A stretch of 18,474 nt of DNA, from positions 1 through 18,474 of the forward strand of contig JAOZPF010000018.1 of the NCBI GenBank assembly GCA_029932895.1, read 5' to 3'. Shown one piece after another: positions 1 to 6,723 of this stretch. The notes under the pieces are model-generated. The model was not told the origin of the DNA. It searched no databases and saw only the letters and a program-made list of their open reading frames with translations. Position numbers and translations under genes: made by a program. Each line of letters starts with the position of its first letter. Position 1 is the stretch's first letter. This DNA comes from Anaerolineae bacterium (GTDB lineage: Bacteria > Chloroflexota > Anaerolineae > B4-G1 > DUEL01).

Positions 1-2006
1 ACGACGTCCTGGCAGACAACGACGCGACGGGCCTCTACTCGACCCAGAGCGACGGCGGCGGCACTCACAACACCTTTGCCAGCAACGGTGTGGCCGGGAT
101 AGTGATCGACACCGCAGCCAGCTTTGTCAACACGATCCTGTACGACCACCCCGTCGGTGTCGATGTATCCACGGGCACGGTGGTGCATCTGTGGAACACA
201 CTCTGGTGGCTGAACATTACTCCCACCAGCGGCAATGTCGTGAGCGTGGCGGATATCTATGGCGATCCGCGGTTCGTGAACCCGGCGCTTGGCGACTACC
301 ACATCAGCGGCGACTCGCCGGCCCTGGACGCGGGCCAGTGGGCCGATGTGGATGATGACATCGACGGCGACGTCCGTTCTGTGGGGTTGGTGGACATCGG
401 CGCCGACCAGTACCCACTGCGTTTGGCCCGCTCCGCCGCGCCGCCAGTCGTGCCGCCGTGCGGACAGGTGACCCACGTCCTGACGCTATCCAACCTGCGC
501 TCCACGCCGCTGCCGGATGTCTCTCTCATCGACCCACTCCCCACCACGGTCACCTTTGTGCCCGGCACCATTGCGGTTTCTTCTGGCCTCGGCTGGTTCA
601 GCGGCGGTGACATCCACTGGAGCGGCGACGTCACCGACACAGCGAGGATCACCTACACCGTTCAGGTCAACCCCTACCTCGGCAATGGCACCGTCATCAC
701 CCACCAGGCCACCATCACCGATCCCGTCTCCACGTTCAACGGGCAGCCGCTGACGGTGACGGTCGAGACTCTGCCGGCCGCACTGACCAAATCTGCCCCG
801 GCCCAGGTCTCGGTTGGGGAAGCGGTCGCCTACACCATCTCCTACACTGTCCCCGCTGGACACGTACTTTCCACGCCGACGGTGGTGGACGTGCTGCCGC
901 GCCTGGTGACGGACAGCGGTCCTTCCAGCACGCCGGCGCTGACCTATGTGGTCGGCAGCGGCAGCACCGCGCCTGCCGGTATCTCTGCCGACGGCGGTGT
1001 GGTCACTTGGACACTCCCGACAGTCACCGCGCCGTGTGGTGCGCCGGTGAATGGTACGCTCACCTTCGCCGCGCAGGTGCAGAACCTGCCCGATACCGAC
1101 GACGGCGACCCGCTGACCAATACCGTCGCTCTCTCCTACACTGAGGGAACCGGCGGACCGGCCCGTATCGTCCAGGCGGCTTGGACCTCCACCCTGGTCG
1201 AGCCAGCCCCGGCGCTTGCCAAGGCGATGGCGCCAGACGCGGGCCTGGCTGCATTGGACACCGTCGCTGTCACTCTGACGCTCAGCAACAGCGGCACAGG
1301 CCCGCTGTACGATGCGGTGGTGACGGACACGCTCCCGGTGGGCCTCACCTTTGTGCGCGGTACGCCGGGGGCTGCGCTGAATGGGCAGGTGGTGACCTGG
1401 GTGGTGAGCAGCCTGGGCGTTGGGCAGCAGCAGATCCTCACCATCACTGCGCAGGTGGACGCGAGCGTCGGTGCTGACGAGATGTTGCTCAACCAGGCCG
1501 AGGTGCGCGGCACATCGCAACCTGGCCCGGTGGACGAGGAGCGGGGCTATGGAGATACGGCCCAGGCTGCGGTCACCACCGGCTACGCCGACCTGGTCGT
1601 CGACAAGGTCGTCGACGTGCCCGATCCATCGCCAGGCCAGGTGATCCTCTACACCATCACCTGCACCAATGAAGGCACCGTGCGCGCAGAGGAGGTGACC
1701 ATCGTCGATACCCTGCCGCTCCTCGTGACCGACGTCATCTCCTTCTCCTCCCGTCCAGCGACGGTGCAGCGTGCCGGACAGGTGGTCACCTGGACCCTGA
1801 GCGACCCACTGAGCCCTACTCTTCTCAGTGTCATCTGGATCACGGCTACAGTGTCGCCGGACGCCTCGTCCGGAGCCGAGCTGGTCAACACGGTGAGCGT
1901 GGAGACGGTCACAGGGGAACAGAGCCTGGCGAACAACACCGACGAGGCCGTCGCGCATGTCAACCTGACCCTTGTCTACCTGCCCGTCGTCTTGCGGAGT
2001 TACTGA
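1..2006 (+). CDS. Secreted beta-helix / DUF11-repeat surface protein (5' truncated)
   Basis: The frame is open from the left edge (first full codon at 3), so the true start and any signal peptide lie outside the window; a GTG at 90 is internal. About 667 residues are visible. Residues 1-87 (NTFASNGVAGIVID, TILYDH) look like the last rungs of a right-handed parallel beta-helix. Residues 88-138 carry the DPRFVNPALGDYHI...SPALDAG...DIDGD...DIGADQY pattern that closes many such domains. Four DUF11-like beta-sandwich repeats follow, at about 139-258, 260-399, 404-525 and 530-655, each with a version of xLxKSAxPxxVxxGxxVxYTI and a VxDTLP strand (VVTDTLPVGLTFV is clearest). The protein ends in VYLPVVLRSY, a short hydrophobic tail plus basic residue that I recall from many secreted Chloroflexota proteins. 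No catalytic residues are visible; a structural or adhesive exported role is inferred. A hairpin begins 13 bases after the stop. Family assignment is firm, function unknown. Confidence 0.9.
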   Translation, partial: DVLADNDATGLYSTQSDGGGTHNTFASNGVAGIVIDTAASFVNTILYDHPVGVDVSTGTVVHLWNTLWWLNITPTSGNVVSVADIYGDPRFVNPALGDYHISGDSPALDAGQWADVDDDIDGDVRSVGLVDIGADQYPLRLARSAAPPVVPPCGQVTHVLTLSNLRSTPLPDVSLIDPLPTTVTFVPGTIAVSSGLGWFSGGDIHWSGDVTDTARITYTVQVNPYLGNGTVITHQATITDPVSTFNGQPLTVTVETLPAALTKSAPAQVSVGEAVAYTISYTVPAGHVLSTPTVVDVLPRLVTDSGPSSTPALTYVVGSGSTAPAGISADGGVVTWTLPTVTAPCGAPVNGTLTFAAQVQNLPDTDDGDPLTNTVALSYTEGTGGPARIVQAAWTSTLVEPAPALAKAMAPDAGLAALDTVAVTLTLSNSGTGPLYDAVVTDTLPVGLTFVRGTPGAALNGQVVTWVVSSLGVGQQQILTITAQVDASVGADEMLLNQAEVRGTSQPGPVDEERGYGDTAQAAVTTGYADLVVDKVVDVPDPSPGQVILYTITCTNEGTVRAEEVTIVDTLPLLVTDVISFSSRPATVQRAGQVVTWTLSDPLSPTLLSVIWITATVSPDASSGAELVNTVSVETVTGEQSLANNTDEAVAHVNLTLVYLPVVLRSY

Positions 2007-2018
2007 TATGACCGGAAT

Positions 2019-2058
2019 GGCTGCCCTCCCGCGAACGCCGGGTTCGGGGAGGGCAGCC
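2019..2058. terminator. Strong hairpin after the DUF11 gene, possible terminator
   Basis: The arms GGCTGCCCTCCC (2019-2030) and GGGAGGGCAGCC (2047-2058) are perfectly complementary over 12 bp. After a one-base bulge, 5 more pairs form between 2032-2036 and 2042-2046, closing a 5-base loop. It starts 13 bases past the stop codon. No T-run follows, so it may act as a 3' mRNA stabiliser or belong to the adjacent palindromic repeats rather than terminate by itself. Confidence 0.5.
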
Positions 2059-2069
2059 TGTCGGTCTCG

Positions 2070-2123
2070 GTAGGAGCGAACCCGTGTGTTCGTCCGGTGA
2101 GGGCAGACCCGGCCTGCCCCTAC
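2070..2123. repeat. Nested palindromic element (GTAGGRGC ... GCCCCTAC)
   Basis: The outer arms GTAGGAGC (2070-2077) and GCCCCTAC (2116-2123) pair at 7 of 8 positions. Inside are two smaller hairpins: GAAC...GTTC near 2078-2092 and GGGCAG (2101-2106) with CTGCCC (2114-2119). The result is a three-way cruciform typical of small non-coding dispersed repeats. Elements with a GTAGGGGC border are, from memory, common in intergenic DNA of Chloroflexota and some other phyla. No second copy was found in this window, so repeat status is inferred from structure. Confidence 0.45.
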
Positions 2124-2146
2124 GCCCGCCGGTACGGGCGTCTTTT
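2122..2146 (+). terminator. Intrinsic (rho-independent) terminator
   Basis: ACGCCCG (2122-2128) and CGGGCGT (2135-2141) form a perfect GC-rich 7-bp stem with a 6-base loop, followed directly by CTTTT (2142-2146). This is the best terminator shape in the window. It would stop transcription leaving the DUF11 gene and insulate the operon that starts at 2370. Its left arm shares two bases with the preceding nested palindrome. Confidence 0.65.
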
Positions 2147-2162
2147 CCGCGCCAGAGAACGT

Positions 2163-2249
2163 GGCAGATCGGGCGGTCTGCCGAAGCACAGATCGTCAGA
2201 CTTGCGGCAAGCCAGGCGGTTGGTGCAGCAGTGAGCCTGGCGGCTTGCC
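2163..2249. repeat. Two further hairpins in the intergenic region
   Basis: GGCAGA (2163-2168) pairs with TCTGCC (2177-2182) across an 8-base loop. A larger hairpin pairs 2206-2217 (GGCAAGCCAGGC) with 2235-2249; the 8-bp GGCAAGCC/GGCTTGCC base is perfect and a 3-base bulge separates it from AGGC/GCCT. Neither has a T-run. They look like decayed copies of palindromic repeats or mRNA leader structures. Confidence 0.4.
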
Positions 2250-2357
2250 CCACGCTGCCCGTGTTGCTTGGGGGTGTAGAGTGGAGAAAAGCGAGGAGCT
2301 GACAGGACGGCGCTTGGTGCTGGGGCGATTTGGTGGTACCTACTGGTTCTACTGCCT

Positions 2358-2367
2358 GGAGGAGGAG
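2358..2367 (+). promoter_or_regulatory. Shine-Dalgarno site deciding the GTG start at 2370
   Basis: GGAGGAGGAG lies 2-11 bases upstream of the GTG at 2370. Its strength and position fix that start and mark the first gene of the operon. Confidence 0.75.
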
Positions 2368-2369
2368 CC

Positions 2370-3587
2370 GTGAGGCTTCCCCGCTGGCTGTCGTGGTCCC
2401 TGGCTGCGCTTCTCTTCCTGGCCCTGGTGGCAGGCCAGAGTTGGGCCACCTACCGCTTTTTTACCTCCCGCTTTCCTGGAGGGAACGATTTCTACTCCCG
2501 CTGGGCTAACGGCTGCGCCCTCGTCTTGGAGGGGCAGAATCCCTATTCTGACCAAGTCACGCAGCGGACGCAGATTGGTATGTACGGTCGTCCGGCCCGG
2601 CCCGGCGAGGACCTGACTGCTTATTCCTACCCCCTCTACGCCCTGTTCTTTTTCTGGCCTCTCTGTTTCATTTCCACCTACCCCCTGGTCCAGGCCATCT
2701 GGATGACGCTGATGCTCTACGCGCTGCTGGCAGGGGTGGTGCTGACAATGCGGGTGGCCCGTTGGCGTCCCTCTGCCTGGCTGTGGTCCATCACCATGAT
2801 CTGGGCCGTGCTCAATTATCCCCACGCCCGCGCGCTGGTCCTGGGGCAGATGGCGACTCTGGTCTTTTTGGCGCTGGCGCTAGCCCTGTGGGCGCTGGAG
2901 CAGGAGCGGGATGGGCTGGTGGGGGTTCTCCTGGCGATCACGACGATCAAGCCGCAGATGAGCTTCTTGCTGCTGCCCTGGGTCCTGTGGTGGGCCGCTT
3001 GGCATCGCCGCTGGCGGGTCTGGTGGGGATTCGGGCTGGCGCTGGCGCTGTTGGCGGGCCTCTCCTTTCTCCTCGTGCCGACGTGGGGAGGGGATTTTCT
3101 GCAGGATGTGTATACCTACGACACGACAGCAGGTATTTTCAACTACCACTCTCTCACCTGGATCGTGGTGCGCTACTTTCTAGGGCTGGGGCCGGCGGTG
3201 GAGGCAATCGGCGTGGGGCTGTTTGCCCTCTATGCAGTGTGGGAGATGTGGCGCGGGCGGCGGACGGGGTGGGGCGGTTTCCTCTGGACGACGGGGCTGA
3301 TGCTCATTCTGACCCACTTTATCGCCCCCCGCGCCGCCACGACCCACTATACGATGCTCCTCTTGCCCCTGTTCGCCTGGTTTGCGCGGCTCCAGGAGCG
3401 GCTCGCCCACCGGGCATGGTTGGTGCTGCTGGGGATCGAGGCGGCGCTGTTGGTAGGGCAATGGGCCATTTTTCTGACGACGATCCAGGGCAACTATGAG
3501 ACTGCTCCGGTCTATTTGCCCTTTCCGCTGCTGATGCTGGCGGTACAGATGCTGGCTCGCAGGTCCTTTCTGGAGGAAGCACGGTGA
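2370..3587 (+). CDS. GT87 family (DUF2029) polyprenyl-phosphate-dependent glycosyltransferase
   Basis: A 405-residue multi-pass membrane protein. The first helix (about 9-28) is followed by an extracytoplasmic loop with GGNDFYSRW (Asn39-Asp40) and GQNPY (55-59). LGQ (158-160) and the KPQ triad (194-196) follow in later segments; this order is the signature of GT87/DUF2029. Characterised actinobacterial members are polyprenyl-phosphomannose-dependent mannosyltransferases of glycolipid synthesis, acting on the outer face of the membrane. Asp40 is the expected catalytic or metal-binding acid by analogy with other GT-C enzymes. Length is normal for the family. The start is GTG with a strong ribosome site. 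The stop overlaps the next GTG by four bases (GTGA), implying coupled translation. The sugar and acceptor are unknown; mannose is only the family precedent. Confidence 0.85.
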   Translation: MRLPRWLSWSLAALLFLALVAGQSWATYRFFTSRFPGGNDFYSRWANGCALVLEGQNPYSDQVTQRTQIGMYGRPARPGEDLTAYSYPLYALFFFWPLCFISTYPLVQAIWMTLMLYALLAGVVLTMRVARWRPSAWLWSITMIWAVLNYPHARALVLGQMATLVFLALALALWALEQERDGLVGVLLAITTIKPQMSFLLLPWVLWWAAWHRRWRVWWGFGLALALLAGLSFLLVPTWGGDFLQDVYTYDTTAGIFNYHSLTWIVVRYFLGLGPAVEAIGVGLFALYAVWEMWRGRRTGWGGFLWTTGLMLILTHFIAPRAATTHYTMLLLPLFAWFARLQERLAHRAWLVLLGIEAALLVGQWAIFLTTIQGNYETAPVYLPFPLLMLAVQMLARRSFLEEAR

Positions 3588-5134
3588 GGCGGCGAGCTCT
3601 CGTGCTGGCAGTGCTCTGGGGAGCCTTTGTCCTGCGGATGATCCACCTGGCAGGCCGCCCTCTCTGGTACGACGAATCGTTTGCTGTGCTATACGCCTCT
3701 CTCAGCCCGGCGCGGATGATCTATGGCACGGTGACAGCGGTGGGGAACGCGGGCGCGGCCGACGTGCACCCGCTGCTTTACTATTTCCTCCTGCATGGCT
3801 GGATGGGGCTGAGTGGAGAGAGTCCATTGGCGGTGCGGTTCCTATCTGTTGTATTGGGAGTGCTAACCGTGGCGCTGCTGTACCGGCTGGCGGCCTGGTG
3901 CTTTGACCGCCGGACAGGGCTGGTGGTGGGGGCGCTGGCAGCGGCCAATCCTTTCCACGTCGCCTATTCACAGGAAGCGCGAATGTATGCCCTCCTGGGC
4001 CTGGCAGCGGTGATAGCAGTGTGGGGGCTACTACACGCGCTGGAAAACAACACAACACGAAAGGCCATTGTCCATTATCCATTGTCCTTTATTCATAGCC
4101 CATTGCCCATTGTCCATTGGTCATTGTTCATCGTGGGATCCGCTCTCACCCTCTATGCCCACAACCTGGGCGCGTTCGTGCTGCTGGCGCTCAACCTGCT
4201 GGCCCTTAGTCGCCGCGCCTGGCGGCGGAGCATGCCGGCGCTGGCTCTGGCCGACCTGGGTGCGCTGGCCCTTTTTGGCCCCTGGCTGGTGGGCGTGCTG
4301 CCGGGACAGGTGAGCTTTGTGAGGCATGGGTATTGGCTTACCCCACCAGGAGCGGAGGAGATCGTCCGCGCGGCGATGTTCCCAGTTCTTACTTTCTACG
4401 AGCCTGGCCCGGTCTGGTTGCTGGGATTGGGGCTGTTCACTGGCCTGCTCCTGCTGGCTCTGCTAGTGCTACGGGTGTGGCGCACCCGCTCCCGCGCTGG
4501 CTGGTTCCTCCTGCTCTGCTGGACGCCTGTGTTGTTGCTTCTCCTCCTCTCCTGGTGGCGACCGCTCTACCTGGAGCGAGCGTTGCTCCCCGCGGCTCTC
4601 TTCTATCTGGTGGCGACAGGGTGGTTGCTGGCGCAGGGCGGATTGCCTCGCCTGTTGCGCTTGGGGCTGGTTGGCCTGCTGGCAGCGGCCGTCGCCGGGT
4701 CGCTGGGGGTCCATTACACCTATAGCGGTTTCCCCCGTCCTCCCTTCCCGCAGGTGGCATCTTACCTGCAGGCCAGCGTCGCGCCTGGCGACCGCGTGGT
4801 TCACACCAACAAGCTGACCTATTTCCCCCTGCAGGTCTATGCGCCCGACCTGCCCGCCGTCTTTCTGGCCGACCCGCCCGGCTCACCGCAGGATACCCTC
4901 GCTTATCCCACTCAAGAGGCGCTGGGTATCTACGCCACGCCCACCGTCACCGCGGCCGTGGGAACGGCGGAGCAGGTCTGGCTGGTCTATTTCCCCCGCG
5001 AGGTGGCAGAGGTGGAAGCGCTGGGGGTGGAGCACCCGGCGCTGGCTTGGCTGGGGGAAAACCACTTTGCAGAGGTGGAAAGAAGGTCGTTCAGCGACCT
5101 GGTGGTGGCGCTCTACCGCAGGGAGGGACCATAG
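3584..5134 (+). CDS. GT39-like (PMT_2/ArnT-type) membrane glycosyltransferase with heptamer-repeat insert
   Basis: 516 residues, about a dozen hydrophobic segments and a C-terminal soluble part from about residue 395. The first loop has RPLWYDESF (Asp30-Glu31, the usual GT-C acidic pair) and DVHPLLYY (His62-Pro63). YSQEARMYAL (128-137) is the classic PMT_2-family signature. These enzymes move a sugar from a polyprenyl-phosphate donor to a lipid, glycan or protein outside the membrane. GTG start at 3584, with GGAGG (3572-3576) seven bases upstream, overlapping the GT87 stop. Residues 162-184 are encoded by a heptamer repeat (4065-4134) that replaces the expected loop, preceded by an AT-rich stretch coding ENNTTRK; the frame stays intact and a helix resumes at once. 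Expected to be functional; the substrate is unknown. Confidence 0.85.
   Translation: MRRRALVLAVLWGAFVLRMIHLAGRPLWYDESFAVLYASLSPARMIYGTVTAVGNAGAADVHPLLYYFLLHGWMGLSGESPLAVRFLSVVLGVLTVALLYRLAAWCFDRRTGLVVGALAAANPFHVAYSQEARMYALLGLAAVIAVWGLLHALENNTTRKAIVHYPLSFIHSPLPIVHWSLFIVGSALTLYAHNLGAFVLLALNLLALSRRAWRRSMPALALADLGALALFGPWLVGVLPGQVSFVRHGYWLTPPGAEEIVRAAMFPVLTFYEPGPVWLLGLGLFTGLLLLALLVLRVWRTRSRAGWFLLLCWTPVLLLLLLSWWRPLYLERALLPAALFYLVATGWLLAQGGLPRLLRLGLVGLLAAAVAGSLGVHYTYSGFPRPPFPQVASYLQASVAPGDRVVHTNKLTYFPLQVYAPDLPAVFLADPPGSPQDTLAYPTQEALGIYATPTVTAAVGTAEQVWLVYFPREVAEVEALGVEHPALAWLGENHFAEVERRSFSDLVVALYRREGP
4065..4134 (+). repeat. Ten-unit heptamer repeat (CCATTGT type) inside a glycosyltransferase gene
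   Basis: The tract divides without gaps into ten 7-base units: CCATTGT, CCATTAT, CCATTGT, CCTTTAT, TCATAGC, CCATTGC, CCATTGT, CCATTGG, TCATTGT, TCATCGT. The unit phase never slips although the bases have drifted. It is richer in A+T than the flanking gene. In the gene frame it encodes peptides such as IVHYPLSF and PIVHWSLFIV. At 70 bases it is not a multiple of three, so flanking bases must compensate for its length. Confidence 0.85.
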
Positions 5135-6723
5135 TGAGCCGCAAGGAGTGGGTTTGGGTGCTGGCGGTGACCGGCCTGGTGCTAGTCGCCTCCACCATCC
5201 CCTACTTGGTGGGCTATCTGGCGCAGGATGATGCTCTCCGCTTCAGCGGCGCTTTGCTCGATCGTTCGGATTACCACAGCTACCTGGCGCGGATGTGGCA
5301 GGGGTACCGGGGTGCGGTCCGGTTCCGGCTTCCTTTCACCCCGGAGTCATGTGAGGGGATTTACTCGCAGCCTTTTTACTTGGCCCTGGGCCATCTGGCC
5401 CGCCTGACCGGACTGAGCCTGCCGTTCACTTACCAGGTGGCGCGAGTGGTGTTCGCGCTGCTGATGATGCTGGCTATCTACCGTTTTATCGCTCGCTTTA
5501 TCACACCGCTGCAAACACGGCGGGTGTCCTTCCTGCTGGCGACGACTGTGTCCGGGTTGGGTTGGCTGACCGAGGTCATCGCCCCCACGCCACCGGGCGG
5601 GGTCTCGCCGATGGACTTTTGGCTACTCGATGGCTTCACCTACCTGGCGATGCTGACCTCGCCCCACTTTTGCGCTGCCATCACCTTACTCCTCTCTGTC
5701 TTTGTGCTTCTCCTGCGCCGTCCCCAAGGACCGTCGTGGCGGGAAGGGGCGCTGGCTCTCCTGGCCTCGCTGGCGTTGGGTTTTATTCACCCCTACACAC
5801 TCCTCCTGGCAGATCTGTTGCCCGCCCTCTACTGGGCTGTGCAGGGGTTGCGGACGCGCCGCGTGGCCTGGCGCGGCCTGGCGGCAGTGGCGGCAATGGG
5901 GATGGCCCAGCTCCCCCTGCTGGCCTACGACCTGTGGGTGTTCTACACGAACCCGGTCTTTGCCGGCTGGTCAGCTCAGAACGTGACCCTCTCTCCCCCG
6001 CCCCGCATCTATCTCCTGGGGTACGGGCTGTTGTTGGCGTTGGGGGTGATCGGGCTGGCCTGGGGGCACCGTGGCGGTCGGGAACTGTCCTTTCCTCTCC
6101 TCTGGGTCGGCCTGGTGATGGTGCTGATCTACTTGCCCTGGAATCTCCAGCGCCGTTTCCTGGAAGGGGTGCAGGTCCCGCTGGGATTGCTGGCAGGGGT
6201 GGGGTTGGTGTGGTTGACGAACCGCTGGCTAAAGAGCGACCGGGGAAAGTGGCGGGCGTTGACGGCGGCGGTGGCACTGATGATGATGAGCAACCTCTAT
6301 CTCACAGCAGGGCTGACGCTGGCGGCGGCCTCTCGCTCGCCGGCGCTCTTTTGGCCCGCCGACCTGCTGGCAGGAGTGGACTGGCTGGGGGCGCACAGCT
6401 CGTGGGAGGATACGGTGCTGGCGGGGCCAGAGACCGGGAACTTGATCCCGGCCCGGGTGGGTCAGCGAGTGGTGGTGGGGCACGGGATGGAGACGGTGAA
6501 CTATGAGGGGAAACGGGCAGCGGTGGCCCGGTTTTTCTCTGCCGCCGCGCCCGACGCGGAACGACGGGCGCTGGTGCGGAAGTGGGGCGTGGTGTGGGTG
6601 TTCTATGGGCCGGAGGAACGGTCCCTGGGCAATTTCGATCCCCACACCGTGTCCTGGTTGGAGCCTGACTACCGGTCGGGTGAGGTGAGTGTGTACCGTG
6701 TGTCGCTGGAAGGAGAGCCGTGA
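5134..6723 (+). CDS. Polytopic membrane protein, GT-C-like, family not recognised
   Basis: 529 residues from the GTG at 5134. The frame is open further upstream to 5047, but that part lies inside the previous gene. GTG 5134 shares one base with the preceding TAG (TAGTG) and has GGGAGGG (5121-5127) six bases upstream, so it is the better start. One helix (6-27) is followed by a long acidic loop with AQDD (30-33), LLDRSDYHSYLARMWQG (from 41) and a QPFYLALGHLARL segment, then about ten more helices and a soluble C-terminal part containing GPETGNLIPARVGQRVV. An N-terminal helix followed by an Asp-rich loop matches GT-C topology, with Asp43 or Asp46 as candidate catalytic acids. I do not recognise a named family. 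Position between two glycosyltransferases and coupled translation argue for glycan assembly. It ends with a four-base overlap with the next gene. Confidence 0.75.
   Translation: MSRKEWVWVLAVTGLVLVASTIPYLVGYLAQDDALRFSGALLDRSDYHSYLARMWQGYRGAVRFRLPFTPESCEGIYSQPFYLALGHLARLTGLSLPFTYQVARVVFALLMMLAIYRFIARFITPLQTRRVSFLLATTVSGLGWLTEVIAPTPPGGVSPMDFWLLDGFTYLAMLTSPHFCAAITLLLSVFVLLLRRPQGPSWREGALALLASLALGFIHPYTLLLADLLPALYWAVQGLRTRRVAWRGLAAVAAMGMAQLPLLAYDLWVFYTNPVFAGWSAQNVTLSPPPRIYLLGYGLLLALGVIGLAWGHRGGRELSFPLLWVGLVMVLIYLPWNLQRRFLEGVQVPLGLLAGVGLVWLTNRWLKSDRGKWRALTAAVALMMMSNLYLTAGLTLAAASRSPALFWPADLLAGVDWLGAHSSWEDTVLAGPETGNLIPARVGQRVVVGHGMETVNYEGKRAAVARFFSAAAPDAERRALVRKWGVVWVFYGPEERSLGNFDPHTVSWLEPDYRSGEVSVYRVSLEGEP

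Larger units (their letters stand above)
2007..2369. other. Palindrome-rich intergenic region, no gene
   Basis: These 363 bases separate the surface-protein gene from the glycosyltransferase operon. I see no credible gene: the short reading frames here lack a domain or ribosome site. The left two-thirds holds at least five hairpins, annotated separately. The last 120 bases (2250-2369) hold no hairpin I can support and should contain the operon promoter, but I found no convincing -35/-10 pair; TTGGTG and TACCTA around 2314-2342 have the right spacing but poor match. Confidence 0.7.

Noticed and set aside
486..2189. Long antisense open frame (567 codons) opposite the DUF11 gene
   Set aside because: It has no recognisable domain, is rich in Arg/His/Gly as expected for the complement of GC-rich coding DNA, and lies over a gene with clear repeats in the other frame.
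5047..5133. Upstream extension of the unassigned membrane protein
   Set aside because: It overlaps the end of the previous gene and adds a Gly/Lys-rich stretch before a normal first helix; GTG 5134 has its own ribosome site.
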